A DNA stretch of 40,646 nucleotides, taken from the NCBI GenBank assembly GCA_048887165.1, contig JBHLJZ010000023.1, positions 1-40,646 of the forward strand. The letters are read 5' to 3'. Origin of the DNA: SOKP01 sp048887165 (GTDB taxonomy: Archaea; Asgardarchaeota; Lokiarchaeia; Sigyniarchaeales; SOKP01). The notes beneath the pieces were generated by a model. The model made no database searches and was not told the origin of the DNA. It was given only the letters and a program-made list of their open reading frames with translations. Position 1 is the stretch's first letter. Every line of letters starts with the position of its first letter. Positions 25,462 through 32,116 of this stretch are shown here, piece after piece. Position numbers and translations under genes: made by a program.

Positions 25462-26301
25462 ATGGATTTATATGATATTTTTTTTAATATTTGTTTAGGA
25501 TTATTTATTGGGGGTTTAATATTTTCGATCATTTCAGTTTTTCTTGCTCACATGGAATCTCAATCGCTTGGACAAGAAATTGATACTGAAGTTGATATAG
25601 ATGCAGATGTAGATGTCGACGTAGATATTGACGTAGATGTTGATGTAGATGTTGACATCGATGCAGATATAGATGTTGATGTGGATGTGGACATCGATTA
25701 TGATATAAATGGGGCGGAATTCGACGTGGATGCAGATGTCGACGTTGATCTGGATGCAGGAGTAGAAATTGATTCAATCGAAGCAGATGTAGATGTGGAT
25801 GCAGAAGTTGACGTAGATGTCGATACTGATATAGATATCGACTCAGAAGTCGACATGGATGCAGATAGTATAGGAAGTACCACTACTCCTGCTCCTATAA
25901 TGTTATTATTGTCAGCTTTTTTCTTAGTTTTTGGAATTACGGGTATGGCTTTTTATTTCAGTTTTCAAAGTTTAAGATTTATAATGTTTATAGGTTCACC
26001 AATAATTGCCTTTCTGGCTTCTAAGTATCTCAATAGACTTTGGAAAAAGATTGCTAAATCCCAGTTTTATAAAATATTAAGTACACAAAATCTGATAGGT
26101 AAAGAAGGTGAAGTTATATTACCTGTGGATTCAAGAGGAGGGGTAATTAAAATTGAATCCAAAACACCAATGAGATTTGAAAAAGTTCATGTTAAACCTC
26201 TTGATGAATATAAATCGTTTGAGAGAGGAGAAAAAGTTTCAATTGTTTCAATTAAAGATGACTTCCTTTTAGTTGATAATAAAAAAAATAAAAAATATTG
26301 A
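25462..26301 (+). CDS. NfeD-like membrane protein with long Asp-Val repeat
   Basis: In this 279-residue protein, TM1 is at about 8-29, then residues 41-136 consist almost wholly of alternating Asp and Val/Ile/Ala (DVDVDID-type dipeptides). Two TM segments follow at about 146-168 and 172-188, and a C-terminal NfeD-type OB-fold domain at about 205-275 (LIGKEGEVILPVDSRGGVIK, later GEKVSIVSIKDDFLLVD). NfeD proteins pair with flotillin/SPFH proteins, and a flotillin gene is two genes downstream. The acidic repeat lies between TM1 and TM2, so it is probably outside the cell; it could bind Ca2+ or Mg2+. The SD AGGGAGAGAG directly precedes the ATG. Confidence 0.82.
   Translation: MDLYDIFFNICLGLFIGGLIFSIISVFLAHMESQSLGQEIDTEVDIDADVDVDVDIDVDVDVDVDIDADIDVDVDVDIDYDINGAEFDVDADVDVDLDAGVEIDSIEADVDVDAEVDVDVDTDIDIDSEVDMDADSIGSTTTPAPIMLLLSAFFLVFGITGMAFYFSFQSLRFIMFIGSPIIAFLASKYLNRLWKKIAKSQFYKILSTQNLIGKEGEVILPVDSRGGVIKIESKTPMRFEKVHVKPLDEYKSFERGEKVSIVSIKDDFLLVDNKKNKKY
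25582..25869 (+). repeat. Six-base-period DNA repeat encoding (Asp-Val/Ile/Ala)n
   Basis: A GAT/GAC codon alternates with GTA, GTT, GTC, GTG, ATA, ATC or GCA over about 290 bases. Synonymous codons vary widely (GAT and GAC, all four Val codons), so the protein pattern is conserved while the DNA repeat is not exact. This is consistent with selection on the protein rather than with recent slippage alone. Confidence 0.85.
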
Positions 26302-26305
26302 AATT

Positions 26306-26314
26306 GGAGGTGAG
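26306..26314 (+). promoter_or_regulatory. Near-perfect SD setting an apparent ATT start
   Basis: GGAGGTGAG is the longest SD match in the window. Seven bases later the frame reads ATT AGC GTA AGT; no ATG, GTG or TTG is at a usable distance in that frame. Confidence 0.62.
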
Positions 26315-26320
26315 AAAAAG

Positions 26321-26518
26321 ATTAGCGTAAGTAATAAAGTCGAGGAAAGAGAGACAATATTTTTTCATGGAAAGGATGTACGTTCTAAAAAATTTCAGAA
26401 ACGTATGAACCGAAAATCAAACACAACACTTGCTTACGCTATACTTATCAATTCGATTATCATAATTGGATTAATTATGGTAATCTGGATTGTCATCACT
26501 ACAATAGGATCTGTTTAG
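26321..26518 (+). CDS. Single-TM small protein, apparent ATT start
   Basis: This 65-residue protein has a charged cytoplasmic N-terminus (EERETIFFHGKDVRSKKFQK) and one C-terminal TM segment (about 42-62, NSIIIIGLIMVIWIVITTI). It sits between the NfeD-like and flotillin genes, so it is probably a subunit of the same membrane assembly. The first in-frame ATG (26405) lacks an SD and would remove the charged region; the TTG at 26273 lies inside the NfeD gene without an SD. The near-perfect SD points to ATT at 26321. The frame could also begin upstream by coupling, so the exact start is open. Confidence 0.62.
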   Translation: MSVSNKVEERETIFFHGKDVRSKKFQKRMNRKSNTTLAYAILINSIIIIGLIMVIWIVITTIGSV

Positions 26519-26601
26519 TCCTAAATCATTCAAAATCATAAAAAAAATCAATCCAAAAAAAAAAATTAAAAATTAAATAACAATGGAGGTTTAAAAGAAG
26601 A

Positions 26602-27777
26602 GTGTTATTTCAAGCCTTATCGCCAATTATCATCGGAATAATTGTAACAGCCTGTATCATTTTATTCCTATTTATTATCTTTCTTGCAGCGCGATATCGA
26701 AAATTTAAAACGAATCAATTTGTAATTCATCTGAGAAACGGTAAAGTAAAATCTGCTGGATTAGGTGGAAGCTTATGGTTATTACCATTAATTGACGAAT
26801 TTATTGTAATCCCAACTACGAGTATCCAGACTCTTGTTGAAGCACATGAACAAGTAGTTTCAAAGGAGTATCAAAACATTGAAATTGAAGGATTGTTGAT
26901 CTGGAAAGTTATTGATCCCGAAAAAGCGTTCAGTGCAGTATCTTGGAATATGAGAGATAATAACTACGTCGAAAAGATACTTAAAGGCGCTACTGAAGCA
27001 ATTATCCGTACTACTTGTGCAAATATGCCGCTGGAAAAAATTATTAGAGAGAGAAGGGAAATAATTGATCATGTTGAGAAAGATTTGCATGAATTAACGG
27101 CGGACTGGGGTATAATAATTGAATCTTTAGAAATTATAGAAGTCATTATTGGAGAACCAGAGCTCAAAAAGAATATGGAGGCTACAAAGCAGGCAGAAGA
27201 ATTTAGGAAAGCAAGAATTGCTAAAGCTGAAGCTGAAAGAGAGTCGAGGTTAAGAGAACTAGAAGTATCAAATGAAGTTGGTACTCAAGAACAACTCGTT
27301 GAACGTGAAATTGAGTTGAGGAGAAAAGATAAAGAAATTGCTATAGCACAACAAGAAAGAGAGCGCAAGAAAATTGAAGCAGATGGTGATAGATTAAAGA
27401 AAGTTATTGAAGCGGAAGCTGATGCGGCTGCGATTAAAAAGAGGTTAATCGCTCAAGCAGAAGGTGAAGCAGAAAGCATCAAACAGCAAATGTTGGCTCA
27501 AGCAGAAGGTTTCCAAAAACAAGTTGAAGCGATGAGTAGCGCTGATCAAAGGTTTTTAGCTGTTCAGTTGACTAACATCTTACCTGAAGTATTTAAAAAT
27601 ATTAACCCAGATAAGATGTTTATTATGGGAAATGGAGATGAAGCCTTTAGTAGCCTTTCAAGAGCAATTCTACCATTCCTACAGTTAGTGCCTGAATATT
27701 CCGATAAGATAAAGAAATTCCTTGGAAATGGCGATTTAACCAATATCAAAGAAATAGTGGCAAAAGTTGTCAAATAA
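26602..27777 (+). CDS. Flotillin-like SPFH-domain protein
   Basis: In this 391-residue protein, the N-terminal TM segment (about 8-30) is followed by an SPFH/band-7 domain (about 35-200; GGSLWLLPLIDEFIVIPTT and CANMPLEKIIRERREI), then a long coiled coil of Glu/Ala-rich heptads (about 200-310; AKAEAERESRLRELE, EAEADAAAIKKRL, AQAEGEAESIKQQ) and a globular tail. This is the flotillin architecture: an oligomer that organises membrane domains. The upstream NfeD-like gene is the classic partner. The start is GTG with GGAGGT eleven bases upstream, slightly longer spacing than usual. Confidence 0.92.
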   Translation: MLFQALSPIIIGIIVTACIILFLFIIFLAARYRKFKTNQFVIHLRNGKVKSAGLGGSLWLLPLIDEFIVIPTTSIQTLVEAHEQVVSKEYQNIEIEGLLIWKVIDPEKAFSAVSWNMRDNNYVEKILKGATEAIIRTTCANMPLEKIIRERREIIDHVEKDLHELTADWGIIIESLEIIEVIIGEPELKKNMEATKQAEEFRKARIAKAEAERESRLRELEVSNEVGTQEQLVEREIELRRKDKEIAIAQQERERKKIEADGDRLKKVIEAEADAAAIKKRLIAQAEGEAESIKQQMLAQAEGFQKQVEAMSSADQRFLAVQLTNILPEVFKNINPDKMFIMGNGDEAFSSLSRAILPFLQLVPEYSDKIKKFLGNGDLTNIKEIVAKVVK

Positions 27778-27783
27778 TCAACA

Positions 27784-27793
27784 TTTTTTTTTT
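27784..27793 (+). terminator. Oligo-T terminator after flotillin
   Basis: Ten consecutive T lie 7 bases after the flotillin stop. This is probably the end of the membrane-domain operon transcript. Confidence 0.5.
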
Positions 27794-27906
27794 AAATTTC
27801 TACCACATAATAAAAAAAACATATTTTTATAAAAAAATCAGGGAGAGAATTATTAAATTAAGATTTTTGGTATAAAAATAGAAAATTTGTTTAAGGAGTC
27901 GTTAAA

Positions 27907-28830
27907 ATGGTTGGAAAAGTTGAAGAACTATTAATTAAAGGCAATATGGAACTACAATGGAAGATTAAGCAGGACTTAGAACAAGTAGAGTCAAATCCCA
28001 AGAAAGTTCCAAAATATCCAGTTTTAATTCTTACTTGTATGGATCCCCGGATTGATATCTATCGTATCTTTCAGCTAAAACCCGGAGATGTATTCGTATT
28101 GAGAAATGCGGGAAATCTATTTACTAAAGATGTGTTACGGTCGATATTAATTGTAATTCATGAATATAATGTTCGGCATATTGTAGTTTTGGGACATATT
28201 GATTGTGGAATGACTAAGATTAAATTAAATGAATTGAAACACAAATTAACTAAACCTGCTTTAGCAGCAATACTTCGAAATGGCACAAATATTCCAATTG
28301 AGCTTCAAAAGTTTTTCAAAATCTTTATTGATGAAATAAAAAATATAAAAACTCAAGTCGAAAAAATAAGAAAAACTCTTGATATTCCTTCTTATGTTTC
28401 AATAGCAGGTATGTTATACGATGTGAATTCCAGTTGGGTGTTTGAATATGAAAAATTTGGGAAATACAATTTTGTTGAGAATTTTATGCGACATTACAAA
28501 GAATTTATAGAAGGCAAGAAGTATGATTTTATTGATTATATTGAATCTATTGAGAAAGAAATTATTGAAATAGACGTAAAACCCCAACAGGAAATTAAAG
28601 TTTCAGAGGGTTCACCTTTGGAGGATAAAATTGAATGTAATATAAAATCCAAATCGGAAGCTATCAATCCTGAATATATTGAAATAAATCAACAACTTGA
28701 AGAATTCGAAAATATAGTTGAAACTTTCAAAAATGTAAAATTAATTATGCCAAAAATCCAAATACCAAGAATATATATCCCAAAAATCAAGGTAACAATC
28801 CCTAAAATATATAAAAAAGAAAAAAAGTAG
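27907..28830 (+). CDS. Beta-carbonic anhydrase with C-terminal extension
   Basis: This 307-residue protein has a beta-class carbonic anhydrase domain at about 1-190: zinc ligands C44 (TCMDPR, with the D46-R48 dyad), H97 and C100 (LGHIDCGM), and FVLRNAGNLF (63-72). It interconverts CO2 and bicarbonate. Prokaryotic beta-CAs of this short type usually have 160-200 residues. Here about 115 extra residues follow, first acidic and lysine-rich (215-280) and then repeated proline/basic units PKIQIPRIYIPKIKVTIPKI (about 283-302). That tail may bind a surface or partner. The start has AAGGAG eight bases upstream. The gene has its own T-run at the end. Confidence 0.88.
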   Translation: MVGKVEELLIKGNMELQWKIKQDLEQVESNPKKVPKYPVLILTCMDPRIDIYRIFQLKPGDVFVLRNAGNLFTKDVLRSILIVIHEYNVRHIVVLGHIDCGMTKIKLNELKHKLTKPALAAILRNGTNIPIELQKFFKIFIDEIKNIKTQVEKIRKTLDIPSYVSIAGMLYDVNSSWVFEYEKFGKYNFVENFMRHYKEFIEGKKYDFIDYIESIEKEIIEIDVKPQQEIKVSEGSPLEDKIECNIKSKSEAINPEYIEINQQLEEFENIVETFKNVKLIMPKIQIPRIYIPKIKVTIPKIYKKEKK

Positions 28831-28857
28831 GTTATTAAATCTTATCTACAATAAATC

Positions 28858-28866
28858 TTTTTTTTT
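28858..28866 (+). terminator. Oligo-T terminator after the carbonic anhydrase gene
   Basis: Nine T lie about 27 bases after the stop at 28830, with more T-runs just downstream. This fits an archaeal U-tract terminator. Confidence 0.45.
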
Positions 28867-28886
28867 GATTTAAAATAAAATTTTTT

Positions 28887-29237
28887 TTGATTTTTTTCAA
28901 TCTAGTCGTAGCTTTTAAAAAATGTGGTAATAAGATATTTAAAGATGAGTCAGATGAGGTCGAATATAATTATGAAAGCTTCATAACTTTTGAAGAATCC
29001 GCAAAATCAAAGATTATGAAAGGGTTTACCGAAGCTATCAATCACAGGAAGTTGATAGTAAGAGAAAATAAGGAAATTTTAGACTATCTGAAAGAAACTT
29101 ATAAGAAAGAAAAAATTGGAGCGATAAAAGTATTAAATAGACTTATAATCAGGTGTGATAATTGTGGAATAAAAATTGCTAATAAACATCAGAAGTATTG
29201 CCAAAATTGTGGATCAAAGGTAGAGATTAAAATTTAG
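28887..29237 (+). CDS. Zinc-ribbon protein, start uncertain
   Basis: This frame of about 116 residues ends in a zinc ribbon with two CxxC pairs (RCDNCGIKIANKH, then QKYCQNCGSKVEI). The middle is charged and helical (KSKIMKGFTEAINHRKLIVR), and the N-terminus carries a lone KKCGNK. The TTG at 28887 is only a formal start. It has no SD and lies in a T-rich stretch, and the first in-frame ATG is 29017. The N-terminal CG may be half of a decayed ribbon. It is convergent with the M23-like gene, overlapping it by 4 bases. Function is unknown. Confidence 0.5.
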   Translation: MIFFNLVVAFKKCGNKIFKDESDEVEYNYESFITFEESAKSKIMKGFTEAINHRKLIVRENKEILDYLKETYKKEKIGAIKVLNRLIIRCDNCGIKIANKHQKYCQNCGSKVEIKI

Positions 29238-29848
29238 TCATAATCTGGAAATTTTCCGAATAATGTACATAAGAATTCTATATCTAGCTTTGCATTAACA
29301 CTACAATAACGATAAGGCGATCTATAATCATTTTCTTGATCGAAAATATTCCAATCCCTTTCAATTACACTCCAATGGATATGTGGAAACTCAGAACCAT
29401 TTACTGGATTTAAAATTCCCAGAGTTTCCCCCACAGAAACCTTATCGCCATTCTTTACTGTGATATTTAGCATTTGAGCATCTATTACAGATTCATTATA
29501 TGTGCACGGTTCAAATGCTATGAATGTCTTCCATTTGATATTAATAGATATAAACACATCAATAATCCATAAATTGTTACTCATTTGAAATTTATGAACA
29601 GAAGTAACAACTCCATCTACAGGTGAGATTATCTCTGTATCGTTTCGGAGTGTAAAGTCAAATCCTTGATGTACTTGCGTTCCACCGGGTTCATGAAAAG
29701 TCTGAATACCTGATACTACACTAATATCATTAATAGGTAACTCAAAAACGGGTGTTTCAGCTAAAAAATAAACGATAGTGAATCCTGCGAAAATGCCTAC
29801 TGAAACTAATGAAGTAATAATAAGAATAACTTTGATCTTTTTATTCAT
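29234..29848 (-). CDS. Membrane-anchored M23-like (LytM) domain protein
   Basis: This 204-residue protein has an N-terminal TM or signal segment (about 5-29) and then an M23/LytM fold. The zinc motif pieces are present as H60-x3-D64 (VHQGFDF) and H156-x-H158 (PHIHW), with the usual ISPVDGVVTSV strand and NGDKVSVGETLGIL lipoyl-like segment between. M23 peptidases cut glycine-containing peptide bridges of cell walls. All three classical ligands are visible, so it may be active. In an archaeon without peptidoglycan it may cut other organisms' walls or a surface protein. The gene is probably secreted or anchored outside. Confidence 0.82.
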   Translation of the reverse strand: MNKKIKVILIITSLVSVGIFAGFTIVYFLAETPVFELPINDISVVSGIQTFHEPGGTQVHQGFDFTLRNDTEIISPVDGVVTSVHKFQMSNNLWIIDVFISINIKWKTFIAFEPCTYNESVIDAQMLNITVKNGDKVSVGETLGILNPVNGSEFPHIHWSVIERDWNIFDQENDYRSPYRYCSVNAKLDIEFLCTLFGKFPDYD

Positions 29849-30008
29849 AGATATATTCTAACAATAAAAGATTAAAAGCTTTTGTTGTAAGGTAAAAATT
29901 CCTTAATAAAAGCATTATTTCCAAAAATAAATGTGAAAAAATTTTTCAATAATTAAAAATTCAAAAGATATAAGTAATTTTTACCAATAATTTAATTAAC
30001 AACAAACC

Positions 30009-30081
30009 GCCTCTGTTGCTTAGCAGGTAGAGCGTTGCCTTGGTAAGGCAAAGGTCGGGGGTTCAAATCCCCCCAGGGGCT
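30009..30081 (+). tRNA. tRNA-Thr (anticodon GGT)
   Basis: A 73-base cloverleaf with acceptor arms GCCTCTG/CAGGGGC, anticodon stem TTGCC/GGCAA around loop TTGGTAA (anticodon GGT), and T arm GGGGG-TTCAAAT-CCCCC. There is no intron, no encoded CCA, and the discriminator base is T as in archaeal tRNA-Thr. It lies 25 bases before a tRNA-Met and is probably co-transcribed with it. Confidence 0.95.
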
Positions 30082-30106
30082 AAATATAAAGTATATATAC
30101 AATATA

Positions 30107-30211
30107 GCCGGTGTGGCTTAGTTGGTTATAGCACCAGACTCATAATCCTACTGAAAAATGGGTCAGACGGATGTAATCTGGAGGTCGTGGGCTCATATCC
30201 CACCACCGGCA
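30107..30211 (+). tRNA. Elongator tRNA-Met (anticodon CAT) with intron
   Basis: Acceptor arms are GCCGGTG/CACCGGC with discriminator A. The anticodon stem CCAGA/TCTGG pairs only if a 31-base intron is removed after position 37 (anticodon 30141-30143). The body resembles archaeal elongator Met tRNA (GTGGCTTAGTTGGTTATAGC D arm, GTGGGCTCATATCCCAC T arm). tRNA-Ile2, which also has CAT, is less likely because the body matches the Met type. No CCA is encoded. Confidence 0.93.
30145..30175 (+). other. tRNA-Met intron at canonical position 37/38
   Basis: The 31-base insert can form ATCC...GGAT and, inside it, CTGA...TCAG. That is compatible with the bulge-helix-bulge structure recognised by the archaeal splicing endonuclease. 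The exact exon edges may shift by one or two bases because ATAATC and GTAATC are similar. Confidence 0.85.
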
Positions 30212-30275
30212 TTTTCTACTTTTATGATCATACATTAAAATGATACTTTAAAATTACAATAACATAATTGTAAAC

Positions 30276-30283
30276 TTTTAAAT
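30276..30283 (+). promoter_or_regulatory. TATA-like box before the 107-residue protein gene
   Basis: TTTTAAAT, preceded by purine-rich sequence, lies about 70 bases before the ATG at 30349. This puts the transcript start near 30308 and leaves room for the SD GAGGT at 30334-30338. Confidence 0.35.
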
Positions 30284-30348
30284 ATTATTCTCACACATTT
30301 TAAATTACTTTAAATTCAATTTTAAAAAATAAAATGAGGTAATTAATT

Positions 30349-30672
30349 ATGGTATTAATAATTTCAAGAACAAAGTTTCCTTTTTCCAAAGCAAAAGAAG
30401 TCTCAGAAAGATTTCTTGAGGTTTCAAAAAAATTTCCTCCTGATAAAACCTTAGAAAAGCAAATTCTACGCTTGGCAGCAAGAGTTAGAAATGATGAAGT
30501 GGAATCCATTTCTGTGTCAGAAGTGAAGGAAGGAAAATTAGCAGAGGTACTAAAAAGAGCAGTAGAACAGCAATTATTATACAGAGATATTGAGGGAATG
30601 AAATTCAAAGTAGATACTTATTTCTCAGGTGTAGAAGCTTTACCAATGATAGGACTTAAGATGCCTGAGTAA
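30349..30672 (+). CDS. Conserved-looking small soluble protein, unknown function
   Basis: This 107-residue, mixed alpha/beta protein has no TM. It starts MVLIISRTKFPFSKAKEVSE and has charged helices (DKTLEKQILRLAARVRNDEV, EVLKRAVEQQLLYRDIEGM) followed by a hydrophobic end (YFSGVEALPMIGLKMPE). The SD GAGGT stands about 10 bases before the ATG. The composition suggests a folded cytoplasmic protein. I recognise no family; function is unknown. Confidence 0.68.
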   Translation: MVLIISRTKFPFSKAKEVSERFLEVSKKFPPDKTLEKQILRLAARVRNDEVESISVSEVKEGKLAEVLKRAVEQQLLYRDIEGMKFKVDTYFSGVEALPMIGLKMPE

Positions 30673-30731
30673 AATGGTAATAAAGCCCTAATCATAATAA
30701 TGATTTTTTTTTATTAACTATAAATTCATAA

Positions 30732-31730
30732 TTAAAATTCGAAATTACCATTTCTAATTATAGTTTTTTTTGAACCATCTTTATAAGTAGCTTTTAATGT
30801 TGGTTTATAAAATAAGAAGTCTCTATGGGTTCTGGATTTGTTTTGTCCACCATGCATCTGTTCATTATTACCGAATGCTATATGGGCAGTTTTAAGGGCT
30901 TTTTCATCCTCAAGTAAATTTCCTCTCAATTTAGCACCAGGGTTAAGTCCAATTCCTAATTCTCCAATTATTCTTGCTTCTTCATCTAAACTAATAAGAT
31001 CTTCAACATTCTTAACTAATTCTCGATCTTCACTCTCAAGTTTAATAATTTTCCCATTTTTTACTTCAATCTTTAATACTTTATTTACTTTTCCAATGTC
31101 ACCAATAGAACCATCACATACAATAATACCATCACCCTTAGATTCAACGGGGCCACACCATATTTCTCCACAAGGTAAATTAGCTAATAACGGTTCTTTA
31201 GTAATTTTAACATCTGTTGAAAACTCTCGATCTTCAATATATAAAACGATGTCTGTTCCTCCTGGTGCTAAGATATGTACTTTTTTAGCATTTTCGAAGC
31301 TTTTAATTAATTTTTCTGCTGTATCTACCATTTCCTCATAATTAATATCCATAGGACCATCAATCATCATAGATTTAGTAATCCCTGAACCATGACCTAA
31401 TCGAATTGATTTAGTGGCAAGAATTTTATGTATCCATTTAAGACGAAATGGGGTTTCCTCACTTAATCCTTTAAATACATTAATAATTATTGTTTTACTT
31501 TGTGCTAACTCAGACATTTTTTTAGGTATTTCTACTAATGGTCGGTTATTTTCAGGTAAAAAAAATAATTCTACTGTACAGCCATAACCGATTGCTGCAT
31601 TAGAAAAAGCTTCTCCAATATTTTTAGTAGATTTATCAGTAACAATTAAAACATTATCATCCTTATTCATGTTCATTACATGAATCAAAGCATTCAGAGC
31701 TGAATTTTTCATTTTTTGGAATTCACTCAT
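30732..31730 (-). CDS. M29-type leucyl aminopeptidase (aminopeptidase T-like)
   Basis: This protein of about 332 residues is of the M29/AmpS fold, the branch that also includes the NicX-like dioxygenases. Key segments are LLANLPCGEIWCGPVE (the Glu of the metal site), GELGIGLNPGAKLRG, and AFGNNEQMHGGQNKSRTHRD (the late His/Asp metal ligands). Aminopeptidases of this family release N-terminal residues using a two-metal centre; the dioxygenase branch opens aromatic rings, so function is not certain. A GTG at 31742 is in frame, but the ATG at 31730 sits 32 bases after a TATA-like AAATATTTAATC and is preferred. It is transcribed away from the tRNA side, alone. Confidence 0.8.
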   Translation of the reverse strand: MSEFQKMKNSALNALIHVMNMNKDDNVLIVTDKSTKNIGEAFSNAAIGYGCTVELFFLPENNRPLVEIPKKMSELAQSKTIIINVFKGLSEETPFRLKWIHKILATKSIRLGHGSGITKSMMIDGPMDINYEEMVDTAEKLIKSFENAKKVHILAPGGTDIVLYIEDREFSTDVKITKEPLLANLPCGEIWCGPVESKGDGIIVCDGSIGDIGKVNKVLKIEVKNGKIIKLESEDRELVKNVEDLISLDEEARIIGELGIGLNPGAKLRGNLLEDEKALKTAHIAFGNNEQMHGGQNKSRTHRDFLFYKPTLKATYKDGSKKTIIRNGNFEF

Positions 31731-31840
31731 TATGATACTCACATTTTTAGTTTTAGATTAAATATTTCTCAATGTTAGTAGAAATTAGAAATTAAACTTA
31801 ATTCTTTCTAAAATAATTACATAATTATTTTGCTTGATTA

Positions 31841-32116
31841 TCAACTTTTTTTGCGTTTCCAGTGAACTCGATTCATTAGCGGTGCATTAAGCTTGATAGC
31901 TCCTGGTTTTGGGCATTCCATTACACAACACCCACAATACCAACACTCTCCCGGATAAAGCATGATAGGAGGTTTGTTATTTTCTGGATTCGGCATAAAA
32001 AGGTCCACTTGACATGTTTCTATACATATATTGCATCCTATACATATATCTGGATTGAATGTTATTGGATTCGATATATTCGATTCTGGAATTACATATA
32101 CCTTTTTATTTAACAT
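31841..32116 (-). CDS. AprB-like 2[4Fe-4S] ferredoxin subunit
   Basis: This 91-residue protein has cluster 1 as C25-x2-C28-x2-C31-x3-C35 (CIGCNICIETC) and cluster 2 as C58-x2-C61-x2-C64-x3-C68 (CWYCGCCVMECP). Arrangement and position next to the AprA-like flavoprotein are like the beta subunit of adenylylsulfate reductase, though shorter (the classic AprB has about 150 residues with a tail that wraps AprA; that tail is absent here). It probably feeds electrons to or from the flavoprotein. It is the last gene of a three-gene minus-strand run; its ATG overlaps the flavoprotein stop. Confidence 0.86.
   Translation of the reverse strand: MLNKKVYVIPESNISNPITFNPDICIGCNICIETCQVDLFMPNPENNKPPIMLYPGECWYCGCCVMECPKPGAIKLNAPLMNRVHWKRKKS

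Noticed and set aside
25582..25869. The six-base repeat as a CRISPR or non-coding satellite
   Set aside because: No spacer-repeat structure; the third codon positions vary while the peptide pattern holds, and TM plus NfeD domains flank it in frame.
25529..25883. Two antisense open frames opposite the DV repeat (His-rich and Ser-Thr-rich)
   Set aside because: They are mirror products of the six-base GAT-GTN repeat and have no SD or domain.
30040..30243. 67-codon open frame across the two tRNA genes
   Set aside because: It lies wholly on tRNA-Thr, the spacer and tRNA-Met, whose cloverleaf structures explain the sequence.
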